Below, in pieces: positions 32,555-42,405 of a stretch of DNA of 64,000 nt. The notes under the pieces are model-generated. The model was not told the DNA's origin. It did no database searches and worked only from the letters and a program-made list of their open reading frames with translations. The position numbers and the translations under genes are program-made. The stretch is taken from contig NZ_CAJHBR010000010.1 in assembly GCF_904846695.1 (NCBI RefSeq), forward strand, positions 1 to 64,000, written 5' to 3'. Numbering within the stretch: the first letter of the stretch is position 1; every line of letters begins with the position of its first letter. This DNA comes from Psychrobacter urativorans. Lineage in GTDB: Bacteria; Pseudomonadota; Gammaproteobacteria; Pseudomonadales; Moraxellaceae.

Positions 32555-34903
32555 ATGCGCAAAATTCCTATCTACTCTCATCCTGCCGCTGGTTGGCCTG
32601 CGCTGATTGCCTCTACTCATAAACTTATGGACTATAAAGCCTTGACCCGTGGTGGCTTGAGTGTTTTTAGTAGCAATCAGCCTAACGGTGGTTTTGACTG
32701 TCCAGGCTGTGCTTGGCCAGATCATAAATCGCATAAAACCATCGATGTTTGTGAGAACGGCATCAAAGTACTTGCTAGTGAGACTATGTCCACTAAGGCC
32801 GACGCTAAGTTTTTTGCGCAGCATACGGTGACGGAGCTACAAGGCTGGAACGGTTACGAGCTTGAGCATAGTGGGCGCTTATCAGAGCCTATGGCTTATG
32901 ATGCGGCGCAAGATCGTTATGTACCAATAGCTTGGGCAGATGCTTACGCACGTATCGCTGAGCAATTGAAACAGCTTGATTCACCAGATGAGGCGTTATT
33001 CTATACTTCAGGTCGAGTAACCAATGAGCCGGCTTTTTTATATCAATTGTTTGTGCGCTGTTTTGGTACTAATAATTTACCTGATTGCTCTAATATGTGT
33101 CACGAGCCGACTTCAGTAATGCTTAGTCGGCAGTTGGGCATCGGTAAAGCTACGGTTAAGTTAGAGGATTTTCAACAAGCTAAGTTGATCATGATGTTTG
33201 GACAAAACCCAGCGACCAACCATCCCCGTATGTTAGAGATGTTGGCGCATGCCCATAAGCAAGGTTGCAAAATCATTTCTATTAATCCTATGCGCGAGCA
33301 GGGACTAGCAGCATTTAGAAATCCGCAAAAGCCAACTCACATGGCTGCTGGTCAAAGCGACGCTATGGTAGATAATGTCATTCAAATCCAAATTGGTGGC
33401 GATGCGGCATTATTGACTGGTATGGCAAAATGGCTCACTAAAAATAATAAGATCGATACCGATTTTATTAAACAGCATACTTCTGGTTTTGAGGCATTAG
33501 ATCAGTGGCTACGCCAGCAGTCTTGGACAGATGTGGAGCGTGGCTCTGGTATTAGTAAAGATGAGATCATCAGTGTTGCACGTCTAGTTGCCGAGAGCCC
33601 CCAAACTATTTGTACTTGGGGTATGGGTATTACTCAGCATGTGCAGGGCGATGACAATGTAGCGATGATTACCAATTTATTGCTATTGATGGGCATGATC
33701 GGTATTGATGGGGCTGGCGCGTCCCCTGTACGTGGGCATTCCAATGTACAGGGCGATCGCACTATGGGCGTTCATGAGCGTCCTAATCAGAGCTTGCTTG
33801 ATAGTTTAGAGCGTGTTTTTAAGCGCCCTATGCCGCAAGAAGATGGCCATGATGTGGTCTCTGGCGCTAAAGCTTTAATAAGCGGGAAGATTAAAGCTTT
33901 TGTGAGTATGGGGGGTAACTATGCGGTAGCTGCTCCTGATATGAGTGCGATTCAACAAGCCTTGCGTCAGACCCAGCTTAATGTTTTTGTTGCCACTAAG
34001 CTCAATGGCACTATGCTATATCCGGGTACTAACAACCTGATTTTACCTTGTATCAGCCGTACTGAGATTATCTTAACGGGTCAAGGTAAGCAGTTTGCGA
34101 CGACTGAGGACTCCATGTGTCAGATATCACGATCGCAAGGCAATCTTAAACCGATCAGTGACAGCATAAAATCTGAAGTACAAATAATTGCAGATATGGC
34201 GACCCAAGTACTTGGTGCTGAGTCGGCTATTCCTTGGCAAGCTATGGGCGAGGATTTTGATATCATTCGTGATTATATTGCTGAAGCTATTGACGGTTTC
34301 GAGAACTTTAATGAGCGCATCAGAGAGACTGAGCGTGGGTTTTATTTGTATCATCCAGCACGTCATCGGGTTTGGAATACTGACAGCGGCAAAGCGCAAT
34401 TTGAAGTCCCAAAGTATCCGGTTACTTATGTAGCCGCACAGATGGCACAGGCGAATACACAGCTACAATCGAGTACCGATAATAATAGCAATGTTACTGG
34501 CACTATTAGCACGGCTGCTAAACAAAAAGTATGGCAATTAACTAGTGTGCGTAGTCATGATCAGTTTAATACTATGATCTTTGGCTATCAAGATCGCTAC
34601 CGTCAGACCGATCGCCGTGATGTGTTGTTTATGCATCCTGATGAGATAGCACGCTTAGGCTGGCAAAAGGGGGATAGCGTGATGGTCATGCGCCAAGATA
34701 GTAACAATCAGTCACGTACTTTAGGACCATTGATAATCACTGAGATGGACATTGCTGCCAATGCGGTGGCTACTTATTATCCTGAGTGTAATGACTTATT
34801 TGATTTAGATACTCATGCGCCAGATTCGCATATACCTGCCTATAAGTCATCAACCGTTGTTTTAGAACGGGTCAGCGACAGTACCTTGGCAGCTTCTGCT
34901 TAG
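32555..34903 (+). CDS. FdhF/YdeP-family molybdopterin oxidoreductase
   Basis: A 782-aa member of the formate-dehydrogenase-like branch of the DMSO reductase family. The N-terminus has a CPGC pair (GGFDCPGCAWPDHK, Cys49 and Cys52), the YdeP mark, instead of the four-cysteine cluster of classic FdhF. Cofactor-binding parts include SNMCHEPTSVMLSRQLGI, LIMMFGQNPATNHPRML and HSNVQGDRTMG; the C-terminal domain (about 660-770) is the usual molydop-binding barrel. No Tat signal, so cytoplasmic. Substrate unproven: members of this group are often only formate-dehydrogenase-like. The next gene is FdhD, its likely sulfurtransferase. Confidence 0.8.
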   Translation: MRKIPIYSHPAAGWPALIASTHKLMDYKALTRGGLSVFSSNQPNGGFDCPGCAWPDHKSHKTIDVCENGIKVLASETMSTKADAKFFAQHTVTELQGWNGYELEHSGRLSEPMAYDAAQDRYVPIAWADAYARIAEQLKQLDSPDEALFYTSGRVTNEPAFLYQLFVRCFGTNNLPDCSNMCHEPTSVMLSRQLGIGKATVKLEDFQQAKLIMMFGQNPATNHPRMLEMLAHAHKQGCKIISINPMREQGLAAFRNPQKPTHMAAGQSDAMVDNVIQIQIGGDAALLTGMAKWLTKNNKIDTDFIKQHTSGFEALDQWLRQQSWTDVERGSGISKDEIISVARLVAESPQTICTWGMGITQHVQGDDNVAMITNLLLLMGMIGIDGAGASPVRGHSNVQGDRTMGVHERPNQSLLDSLERVFKRPMPQEDGHDVVSGAKALISGKIKAFVSMGGNYAVAAPDMSAIQQALRQTQLNVFVATKLNGTMLYPGTNNLILPCISRTEIILTGQGKQFATTEDSMCQISRSQGNLKPISDSIKSEVQIIADMATQVLGAESAIPWQAMGEDFDIIRDYIAEAIDGFENFNERIRETERGFYLYHPARHRVWNTDSGKAQFEVPKYPVTYVAAQMAQANTQLQSSTDNNSNVTGTISTAAKQKVWQLTSVRSHDQFNTMIFGYQDRYRQTDRRDVLFMHPDEIARLGWQKGDSVMVMRQDSNNQSRTLGPLIITEMDIAANAVATYYPECNDLFDLDTHAPDSHIPAYKSSTVVLERVSDSTLAASA

Positions 34904-35032
34904 ATATCTTTTAACATGAAAATGAATATTGTAGGTCTAGCTTCGATAAAGTCGTCAGCCTACAATATCTATTTTCATAGCGCTTATGACTGTTAACTCT
35001 ATTCATCTCATTACCATTAAAGATAGCGCTCA

Positions 35033-36043
35033 ATGATTAAAAATAATTCTCACCTCATCGCTCAAGCTATTTCTGAAACTCTCAACGCTGCTGCTACGCC
35101 ACTCGCTCGTGAGCATTTAGCAGAGCAGCACCGTAGTTCTTCAATCTTAGATAGTAATCAAAAGCAAGCCACTCAGTCTATTTCTACTGAACATCAAACC
35201 ACTAGTTTAGCGGTAGAGGCAGCAGTGGCTATTGTTATCAACGGTATTCACTATGCCGTACTAATGGCTAGTCCTAGCCAGCTGGAATATTTGGCTATTG
35301 GGTTTTTATTTAGCGAAGGATTGATCGAGCATAGCCATGAGTTGTTGGATTGGGAAGTGACTCAATTGACTGATGCTGCCAGCTTTCAAGCTTTTGCCAC
35401 AGACAGTAGGGTTGAGCAGCAGGACCAGCTTAATGCTATAGATGAGTCAGGGGTGCTTGCAGATAATCTACAACACTTATTAGATTATGATATTTATATA
35501 GTTGAGCTAGTACTGAACCAGCGCCGTCATCAGCGCATCCAAGCGCAAAAGCGTATGCTGGCGGGACGTACTGGCTGTGGTATGTGTGGTATCACAGGAC
35601 TTACCCAAGCTTTACCGGATTTAAGTCCGTATTCGCAGATTAATTCACAGCACACTACAGTAAAGCGACCTAGTCTTGATCGTTTGTTAGCGATACGAGC
35701 ACAAGTCGATGCCAGTCAACATACGCACCAATTGACGGGGGCCGTTCATGCAGCAGCCACCCTGCAAAAAGATCAGTTATATTTGTTTGAGGATGTAGGA
35801 CGCCACAATGCACTGGATAAACTGATTGGTTGGCAACTGCGACATAAGCATGAGATCGATTGTGTGGTTATGACTTCGCGATTGTCTATTGAGCTAGTAC
35901 AAAAATCCATCCGTATGCGTTTGCCTTGGCTGATAGGTATGTCTGCCCCTACTAGTACAGCGGTACGGGTTGCAGAGCGTTATGGGTTAGGGCTGGCTGG
36001 ATTTTTACGTGATAATAGAGTGACTTTTTATACCGGTTACTAA
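35033..36043 (+). CDS. fdhD: FdhD, sulfurtransferase for molybdoenzyme maturation
   Basis: A 336-aa FdhD-family protein. AGRTGCGMCGITG carries the essential cysteine pair (Cys182 and Cys185) that passes sulfur from a cysteine desulfurase to the molybdenum cofactor of formate-dehydrogenase-type enzymes; LFEDVGRHNALDKLIG and SRLSIELVQKS are further family signatures. The first 50 residues are a Gln/Ser-rich extension not usual for the family, so the true start could lie further in. It follows the FdhF/YdeP-like gene by 129 bp and surely serves it. Confidence 0.9.
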   Translation: MIKNNSHLIAQAISETLNAAATPLAREHLAEQHRSSSILDSNQKQATQSISTEHQTTSLAVEAAVAIVINGIHYAVLMASPSQLEYLAIGFLFSEGLIEHSHELLDWEVTQLTDAASFQAFATDSRVEQQDQLNAIDESGVLADNLQHLLDYDIYIVELVLNQRRHQRIQAQKRMLAGRTGCGMCGITGLTQALPDLSPYSQINSQHTTVKRPSLDRLLAIRAQVDASQHTHQLTGAVHAAATLQKDQLYLFEDVGRHNALDKLIGWQLRHKHEIDCVVMTSRLSIELVQKSIRMRLPWLIGMSAPTSTAVRVAERYGLGLAGFLRDNRVTFYTGY

Positions 36044-36141
36044 GATATTATGCTGCATAGCTCAATTTATAATTCATTTTGTAAAAAACAGTTTGCTGAG
36101 AAGATTGCAGTAAAATATAGCTCTGTTCTTCATAGAATTAA

Positions 36142-36282
36142 CCACATGTAGCTAGTGTTGACTTGGACATTATAGAGGCTAAAAATTTAGTCGTCACACT
36201 TGCAGGTAAACACCGATTGCCGAATATGGTAGATCAAATAGACAAACTCAGGCAGTACTCATTAGACTTTAGAAAAATATAA
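36142..36282 (+). other. Short open fragment in the 36044-36572 gap
   Basis: An open stretch without an ATG ends at TAA 36280-36282 and reads like a protein tail (EAKNLVVTLAGKHRLPNMVD). It might be a gene relic or chance; I do not recognise it. The rest of this 529-bp gap between fdhD and the oxidoreductase operon is AT-rich, with no clear terminator or promoter. Confidence 0.2.
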
Positions 36283-36572
36283 CCAGATTCTCTAAGTAAT
36301 TATCATTTATATTCTCAGTAAAAAAATACCCTGTAAGCAGTACAAAGCTGAAACAAAGTCTACTTGTCGAATAAGTCATAATAAATTTCTTTTATTGCTG
36401 ACCCCTCTAGTAATCATTAATTACCTTTAACTGTTAATGACCTTTAACCGTTGTGTTAATAGTTACAGCTAGTAGCTATAACTGTAATTAATCATTGTCA
36501 TGAGTAATAAGTGAATAAAAAATAAACTCAGCCTTGTAGATAGCCCTTACCACTTGCCAGCGAGAAGCCAGC

Positions 36573-37226
36573 ATGCTTACTTTAACGATTAACAAAAGCG
36601 ATTATCAATTCGATAATCTTGACCCGCGTACCACTTTACTTGATGTCTGCCGTCAGCATCTACACATTACGGGACCCAAAAAAGGCTGTGACCACGGTCA
36701 ATGCGGTGCTTGTACTATGCTTATTAATGGTCGACGAGTGAATGCTTGCTTAACTTTAGCGGTGATGCATGACGGCGACGAGATCACTACTATTGAAGGG
36801 ATCGGCATGCCAGATTCGCTATCGGACTTGCAACAAGCCTTTAAAGATCATGATGCCTTTCAGTGTGGGTATTGCACGCCTGGACAGATTTGTTCAGCAA
36901 CAGCATTGATAGCAGAGATCAAAGCGCAGTGGCCCAGTTATGTGACTACTGATTTGAGTAATCCTGATGGCTTGTTACTACAAGAGATATCTGAACGTAT
37001 GAGTGGCAATCTGTGCCGCTGCTCAGCTTATCCTAATATTATCAATGCCATTCATCAAGTGCTCTCAGAGCAACTAGCAACACCTGCCTTAACTACAAAT
37101 AACCTTGCCAGCTCAAGTAAGGCAGCTACCGTAACTGGTATTTGGTCGCCGCCGCCTAGCCAAACTCAGCTCGGTAAGCAAGCAGCAGCATCGACAAGTA
37201 GTAAGTCTAAAGGAGAGCGCTCATGA
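36573..37226 (+). CDS. Aldehyde/xanthine oxidoreductase, [2Fe-2S] subunit (PaoA-like)
   Basis: A 217-aa iron-sulfur subunit of a xanthine-oxidase-family enzyme. The plant-type cluster is CDHGQCGACTMLINGRRVNAC (Cys39, 44, 47, 59) and the second cluster uses CGYC (Cys98, 101) and CRC (Cys148, 150). Unlike E. coli PaoA it has no Tat signal, so the enzyme is cytoplasmic. The last 45 residues are a Ser/Ala/Thr-rich tail. Its stop overlaps the next gene by four bases, so the three subunits are co-translated. Confidence 0.85.
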   Translation: MLTLTINKSDYQFDNLDPRTTLLDVCRQHLHITGPKKGCDHGQCGACTMLINGRRVNACLTLAVMHDGDEITTIEGIGMPDSLSDLQQAFKDHDAFQCGYCTPGQICSATALIAEIKAQWPSYVTTDLSNPDGLLLQEISERMSGNLCRCSAYPNIINAIHQVLSEQLATPALTTNNLASSSKAATVTGIWSPPPSQTQLGKQAAASTSSKSKGERS

Positions 37227-38215
37227 AACGTTTTGAATATATTCGCGCTCTTGAGCCGCAGCAAGCGGTTATGTTTGCTACTCCTAAAGACGCTTCTTTT
37301 ATTGCTGGCGGCACCAATCTACTCGATTTGATGAAGTTTGAGATTGAGACGCCACTTAAGCTGGTTGATATTAATCGCTTAGAGTTAGCACAAGTTGAAG
37401 AAACAGCTGACGGCGGCCTACGTATCGGTACGCTAGTGACCAACAGTGACTTGGCGGCGCACCCAACAGTGATTGCCAATTACCCAGTATTATCTAGAGC
37501 CATTTTAGCGGGAGCTACTGGACAGTTACGTAATAAAGCCACTACTGGTGGCAATCTCTTACAGCGCTCGCGTTGCTATTATTTTTATCAACCAGATAGT
37601 GCTTGTAACAAACGTGAGCCAGGGTCTGGCTGTCCAGCTATTAATGGTGAGAACCGTTTATTAGCGATTTTGGGTACTAGTGAGTCTTGTATCGCTCAGC
37701 ATCCCTCGGATATGGCAGTAGCTATGCGGTTATTAGATGCCAGCGTTGAAACCCTAAAGACTGATGGCAGTACGCGACAAATTGCGCTAGCAGATTTTTA
37801 CTGTTTACCAAAAAATACGCCAAATATCGAAACCGTATTAGAGACTGGCGAGCTAATTACTCATGTGACTTTGCCTGCTCCTATTAAAGGTATGCACACC
37901 TACGATAAAGTCCGTGACCGTGCCTCTTATGCCTTTGCCGTAGTTTCTTGCGCGGCGGTAGTAGAGGTTGACGATAATAATAAATTAGCTACAGTACGTT
38001 TAGCCTTTGGTGGTATTGGTACTCAGCCATGGCGTAATACCGCGGTTGAGGCACTATTAATTGGCAGCGATGGCAATACTGAGGTGATTAACCAAGCCGC
38101 AGATTTATTATTAAAAGAGGCTAAAGGTAGTGGTCAAAATGACTTTAAGATACCTTTGACTCGTCGTCTACTAAAACAAGTTATTCAACGCGCATTAGCG
38201 AATCAGGGAGCATAA
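37223..38215 (+). CDS. Aldehyde/xanthine oxidoreductase, FAD subunit (PaoB-like)
   Basis: A 330-aa FAD-binding subunit: FIAGGTNLLDLMKFEIETP has the flavin loop, GATGQLRNKATTGGNLLQRS the second FAD motif. Four cysteines (118, 128, 137, 156; RCYYF, ACNKREPGSGC, SESC) match the extra [4Fe-4S] cluster known in PaoB and 4-hydroxybenzoyl-CoA reductase, which plain xanthine dehydrogenases lack. This points to the PaoABC type. It starts inside the stop of the 2Fe-2S gene (ATGA overlap). Confidence 0.85.
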   Translation: MKRFEYIRALEPQQAVMFATPKDASFIAGGTNLLDLMKFEIETPLKLVDINRLELAQVEETADGGLRIGTLVTNSDLAAHPTVIANYPVLSRAILAGATGQLRNKATTGGNLLQRSRCYYFYQPDSACNKREPGSGCPAINGENRLLAILGTSESCIAQHPSDMAVAMRLLDASVETLKTDGSTRQIALADFYCLPKNTPNIETVLETGELITHVTLPAPIKGMHTYDKVRDRASYAFAVVSCAAVVEVDDNNKLATVRLAFGGIGTQPWRNTAVEALLIGSDGNTEVINQAADLLLKEAKGSGQNDFKIPLTRRLLKQVIQRALANQGA

Positions 38216-38217
38216 TC

Positions 38218-40671
38218 ATGGCACTATTTGCATCGGAACCGACCAAAAAGCTAATGATGAATGAGCCTACTGAAACACTGTTCGATCAAACGGCTAGCAA
38301 GCTGGTTGGCAAACCTATTAATCGGGTAGAGGGTTCACTGAAGGTGAGTGGTCAAGCCACTTATAGTGCAGAATTTTATTTAGAGAACCAAGCTTATGGG
38401 GTATTGGTTGGTGCCACTATCGCTAAAGGTAAAGTCGATAAAATAGACAGTAGCGCAGTTGAATCTATACCTGGAGTGATTAAAGTTGTCACTGACCCCA
38501 AGCATTTTTTGCGTAACGCTCAGCAGGGTGGAGCTACTAAATCACCGACTCAAGGCGCCACAGAGATTTTTTATCATGGTCAACCTATTGCTGCGGTGAT
38601 CGCTGAGACTTTTGAGGCGGCAACTGAAGGGGCCAAAGCGCTCAAGGTTACTTATAAAGATGAGACTGAGCAAGCGGCGTTAGATTTTAGTAAAGAGTTA
38701 CCTAATACTCATGAAGTAGATGAAAAACAAGGTTCAGACAAAAACGCTGAGCAAGGCGATCCTGAACAAGGGTTGAGTGACTCAGCAGTGACTCTCGACC
38801 GTACTTATCAGACGCCGAGTCAAAACAGTTCTGCTATGGAGCCGCATGCGACTTTAGCGCACTGGGAAGGGGACAAGCTGATTATGTACTCCTCTAACCA
38901 AATGCTAGCTTCTTGTAAAAAGCAAATCGCTGATGCGCTAGATTTGGACGCTGATAATGTACAACTGATCGCTCATTACGTTGGGGGTGGTTTTGGTAGT
39001 AAGCTTGGTATCTCACCTGAATCCATCGCTGCTGCTATTTCGGCCAAAGAGTTAGGTCGACCAGTACTGATTACTATGACCCGCCCGCAAGTGATGGAAG
39101 CGACGATAAGACGCTCAAATACTCGTCAACGTATAGCGATTGGCTGTAATGAAGACGGTATTATTAATACGCTTATTCACGATACGGTCTCCAGCAACTT
39201 ACCGGGAGAAACCTTTTTTGAGCCTGCAGCACTATCTACTAAGTATCTATATCGCGGTGAAAATCGCCGAGTAGATTATCAAATGGTAGATATGAATCAA
39301 GTGCTATCGGGCTCGATGCGTGCCCCTGGCGAGGCGGTCGGACAGATAGCTTTAGAGTGTGCGATGGATGAATTAGCGATCAAGCTAAATATTGATCCTA
39401 TAGAGCTACGCCGCCGTAATGAACCTGAGCAGGATCCTACTCAACAGATTCCTTTTTCAACTCGCAGCCTTATCGCTTGTATCGAACAAGGGGCGGAACA
39501 GTTTGGTTGGGATCAGCGCCTAGCGCTTCCTGCCAGTCGTTTAGAAGGGGATTGGTGGCTAGGTATGGGTATGGCTGCTGCTGCTCGTGGCAATAGTTTA
39601 GGACCCTCTCAGGCACGTGCCACTCTACAAGTAGATCGCTCTAAAGCGCTGGGGGTCAAAGCTATTATCGAGACGGATATGACCGATATTGGCACAGGCT
39701 CTTACACGGTGTTTTCTCAGATTGCGGCTGACTTATTAGGCTTACCGATTGACCATATTGAAATGAGACTCGGAGATACCAGCTTGCCGCCAGCAGTGGG
39801 CTCCGGCGGTAGTATGGGAGCGGCCAGTTCGGGTAGTAGTATTTATCTGGCCTGTCAGCAGTTGCGTGAGATGTTAGCAGAAAAAGTCGGTCTCTATGCC
39901 GATACCATTCAATTGGATAACGGCTATGTCAAACAAGCGGGCGAGCATGAGGCGACAGTTACAGAAGCTACTATTGAGGCGGGTAAAAATATCACTAGCA
40001 ATGTTGTCCATAAAGCCACAGAGCTCGTTGCTAAGATAGCAGAAAAAACAGACATTCATTTGCCTAAGCCAAAACGCTCTACTGAGCCAGCTGATGGTAA
40101 AACAGACTATGACTTTAGTAATTTTCAGGGTTATCCGTTAGTTGATATCATTGCTGAGTACAACGAGCAGTTGATTAGTGCTAAAGGGGCAATCGCTCCT
40201 GGCAAGAATGAAAAAAGTTATCGTCAAGCATCATTTGGCGCTAATTTTGCGGAAGTAGCTGTGCATAGAGTTACCGGCGAGATCAGAGTCAAACGTATGA
40301 CTGGTGCTTTTGCAGCAGGACGTATCCTCAATCATAAAACTGCTACTTCACAGTGTTATGGCGGTATGGTGTTCGGGATAGGTTCAGCGTTAATGGAGCA
40401 GGTCATCCATGATAAGCGTGATGGTCGTCTATGTAATCATGACTTGGCTGAGTATCATATTCCGGTCAATGCCGATGTCCCGCAGCTCGAGGTTATCTTA
40501 GTAGAAGAGGATGATGCTTATACTAATCCTATGCATATAAAAGGTATCGGTGAGACGGCTATTGCTGGTGCAGCCGCTGCTATTGCTAACGCTGTTTATA
40601 ACGCAGTAGGGATAAGAGTTTATGATTTTCCAATCACTATGGACAAGCTGCTGGGTGAGCTGCCAGAGTAG
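38218..40671 (+). CDS. Aldehyde/xanthine oxidoreductase, molybdenum subunit (PaoC-like)
   Basis: An 817-aa catalytic subunit of the xanthine-oxidase family. After the Ald_Xan_dh_C-like N-terminal domain (about 30-160) come HYVGGGFGSKLGISPE, GSMRAPGEAVGQIALE and GSGGSMGAASSGSSIYLACQ, which bind the cofactor, and KGIGETAIAGAAAAI with the catalytic glutamate. PaoC uses the cytosine-dinucleotide form of the cofactor, in line with the MocA-like gene downstream. Substrate is unknown; aromatic or aliphatic aldehydes are the best guess. It begins two bases after the FAD subunit. Confidence 0.85.
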   Translation: MALFASEPTKKLMMNEPTETLFDQTASKLVGKPINRVEGSLKVSGQATYSAEFYLENQAYGVLVGATIAKGKVDKIDSSAVESIPGVIKVVTDPKHFLRNAQQGGATKSPTQGATEIFYHGQPIAAVIAETFEAATEGAKALKVTYKDETEQAALDFSKELPNTHEVDEKQGSDKNAEQGDPEQGLSDSAVTLDRTYQTPSQNSSAMEPHATLAHWEGDKLIMYSSNQMLASCKKQIADALDLDADNVQLIAHYVGGGFGSKLGISPESIAAAISAKELGRPVLITMTRPQVMEATIRRSNTRQRIAIGCNEDGIINTLIHDTVSSNLPGETFFEPAALSTKYLYRGENRRVDYQMVDMNQVLSGSMRAPGEAVGQIALECAMDELAIKLNIDPIELRRRNEPEQDPTQQIPFSTRSLIACIEQGAEQFGWDQRLALPASRLEGDWWLGMGMAAAARGNSLGPSQARATLQVDRSKALGVKAIIETDMTDIGTGSYTVFSQIAADLLGLPIDHIEMRLGDTSLPPAVGSGGSMGAASSGSSIYLACQQLREMLAEKVGLYADTIQLDNGYVKQAGEHEATVTEATIEAGKNITSNVVHKATELVAKIAEKTDIHLPKPKRSTEPADGKTDYDFSNFQGYPLVDIIAEYNEQLISAKGAIAPGKNEKSYRQASFGANFAEVAVHRVTGEIRVKRMTGAFAAGRILNHKTATSQCYGGMVFGIGSALMEQVIHDKRDGRLCNHDLAEYHIPVNADVPQLEVILVEEDDAYTNPMHIKGIGETAIAGAAAAIANAVYNAVGIRVYDFPITMDKLLGELPE

Positions 40672-40708
40672 TCGTTACCAGTAACAACAGCTAGTAGTCA
40701 TTTTTATT

Positions 40709-40736
40709 AAAAAACCCGCTAATCAACGGGTTTTTT
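40709..40736 (+). terminator. Terminator after the PaoABC-like operon
   Basis: AAAAAACCCG (40709-40718) and CGGGTTTTTT (40727-40736) pair perfectly around an eight-base loop and end in T. It closes the oxidoreductase operon and, being symmetric, would also work on the other strand. Confidence 0.9.
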
Positions 40737-40758
40737 AAGCTTGCTATTATCGTCATTA

Positions 40759-40798
40759 GGCTATGGCTATGGCTATGGCTATGGCTATGGCTATGGCT
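40759..40798 (+). repeat. GGCTAT hexamer microsatellite
   Basis: Six full copies of GGCTAT plus GGCT in a row, about 95 bp upstream of the XdhC-like start. Such perfect short tandem repeats change length by slippage. Here it lies outside coding sequence, between the terminator and the next start, so it might alter promoter spacing. Confidence 0.95.
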
Positions 40799-40893
40799 TT
40801 TCAGCATGCCAGCTTTAACAGTGTATTGAACTATATTTTAAGATAATTTGTGGTGCTTAAGATATTTGAGATGCTTAAGATAAAAGGGAAATT

Positions 40894-42405
40894 ATGAATC
40901 AAGTCGCTGATATTCTTAACTTAGCTAACAGAGTACAACAGCAAAATGTTGAGGCGGTACTAGCTACGGTAGTCCGCACTGAAGGGTCAGCTTATCGGCA
41001 TGCTGGGGCGATGATGCTTATTTGTGCTGATGGACGTTCGGTTGGGATGATCAGTGGGGGTTGTCTTGAGCCGCATATTATCAAGCGTGCTTTTTGGCTA
41101 ACTCGTAATGGTGCTAGTGTTCAGACCTATCAAACTGGCGATGACGTTAGTTATAGTGATGATACTGATACTGATACTGATACCGATATTGATACTGATA
41201 TCGATACTGGCATTGACATAGAGACCAATACAGCAGAGCTAACAGTTGATAGTAATATTGGTAATAGGGCTATTAGTGATAGTGACAGCGATGCCTATAG
41301 TTATATTGACAGTGATGTCGATGCGTTGTTGGATGGCGAGTTAAATTTTGGTTTAGGGTGTAATGGCCGAGTCCATGTGTTGTTTGAGCGTCTGAGTACT
41401 GCAATGTCGCTGTTAGATTCAATTCAGCAAGTGCGTAATAGCCAGCAACCTTTGACTATTGCCACTTTGATTAGCCGCGATAATTTAAGGTCGCATAGTC
41501 CCCAATTGCCAATCGGCATACGCCTTGATATAGACGCCTATCGTGCTACAGGACAGATAGCGACTATCGATGGTCGGCAAGTTTTTTCTGAGGTTAGTGC
41601 TGCTGCTATAGGTTTTATTCATAACGTAATAACCAAGCTGTCAGCGCATACTTTTGATAAAAAAAATGCTGACTACATGGTGATAGACAGTGATATAAAA
41701 AGTAATATAACAAGTGACATAAAAGGTAATGTAGATGACGCAGCACCAGCTAATGCTAGTCAATGCTATGTAGCGCAGTCGGCATGGTTGATACAGCAGA
41801 TTCGTCCACAGATCCGATTGTTAATTTGCGGTGCTGGTAATGATGTGATGCCGTTAGTGACAATGGCTAAGCTACAGGACTGGCAGGTAACAGTAATAGA
41901 TAGCCGCGCGCAATATGCTACTAAAGCTCGTTTTCCACAAGCAGACAAGGTGTTATGTTTACCAGTACACGACTATGAGACTTTAACTCAGCTTAGTGCC
42001 GGTGCGGCAGTTGCAGTGATGTCACATAGCTTAACCCAAGACAGTGCTCGCCTAGCTATATTATTGACCCAGCCCAACTTCAGTTATGTTGGACAATTAG
42101 GCCCGCGCTATCGTACTGAACGTCTCATCAAAGAGATTAGCGCTAGCCTTAATAGGGCGGATGACTTGACTAACATCGCTACCTTAACTGACGCTGTTAC
42201 AAAGTTGCATTATCCTATTGGCTATAAGCTGGGCGGTGATGGTCCAGAAGCCTTAGCACTGAGTATCATGGCGCAAATAAGCGCTGTAATTTATCAGCAA
42301 GCACAGCCAGTGATAGATAACCAAGTTGAGTTGTCAGTGATACACTCAGAGCTGTCCTCAGATACCCAGCGATCATCAGTTGAACAGCGTTATGCGCATG
42401 ACTAG
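40894..42405 (+). CDS. XdhC-family molybdoenzyme maturation factor, with Asp/Thr repeat insert
   Basis: A 503-aa XdhC/PaoD-type chaperone that inserts the sulfurated cofactor. The N-terminal XdhC domain has ATVVRTEGSAYRHAGAMMLI and GMISGGCLEPHI; the C-terminal Rossmann-like domain has LLICGAGNDVMPLV and ends in YPIGYKLGGDGPEALALSIM. It is 150 or more residues longer than usual because two low-complexity spacers interrupt it: an Asp/Thr/Ile-rich run coded by GATACT-like hexamers (41158-41220) and an Asp/Ser/Lys stretch near 41683-41760. They may be tolerated linkers. It overlaps the next gene. Confidence 0.8.
   Translation: MNQVADILNLANRVQQQNVEAVLATVVRTEGSAYRHAGAMMLICADGRSVGMISGGCLEPHIIKRAFWLTRNGASVQTYQTGDDVSYSDDTDTDTDTDIDTDIDTGIDIETNTAELTVDSNIGNRAISDSDSDAYSYIDSDVDALLDGELNFGLGCNGRVHVLFERLSTAMSLLDSIQQVRNSQQPLTIATLISRDNLRSHSPQLPIGIRLDIDAYRATGQIATIDGRQVFSEVSAAAIGFIHNVITKLSAHTFDKKNADYMVIDSDIKSNITSDIKGNVDDAAPANASQCYVAQSAWLIQQIRPQIRLLICGAGNDVMPLVTMAKLQDWQVTVIDSRAQYATKARFPQADKVLCLPVHDYETLTQLSAGAAVAVMSHSLTQDSARLAILLTQPNFSYVGQLGPRYRTERLIKEISASLNRADDLTNIATLTDAVTKLHYPIGYKLGGDGPEALALSIMAQISAVIYQQAQPVIDNQVELSVIHSELSSDTQRSSVEQRYAHD
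41158..41220 (+). repeat. GATACT-type hexamer repeat inside the XdhC-like gene
   Basis: Repeated GATACTGATACTGATACTGA, with GATACC/GATATT/GATATC variants, codes for alternating Asp and Thr/Ile residues. Being six bases long, unit gain or loss keeps the frame, so the protein linker can vary in length without loss of function. Confidence 0.9.
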
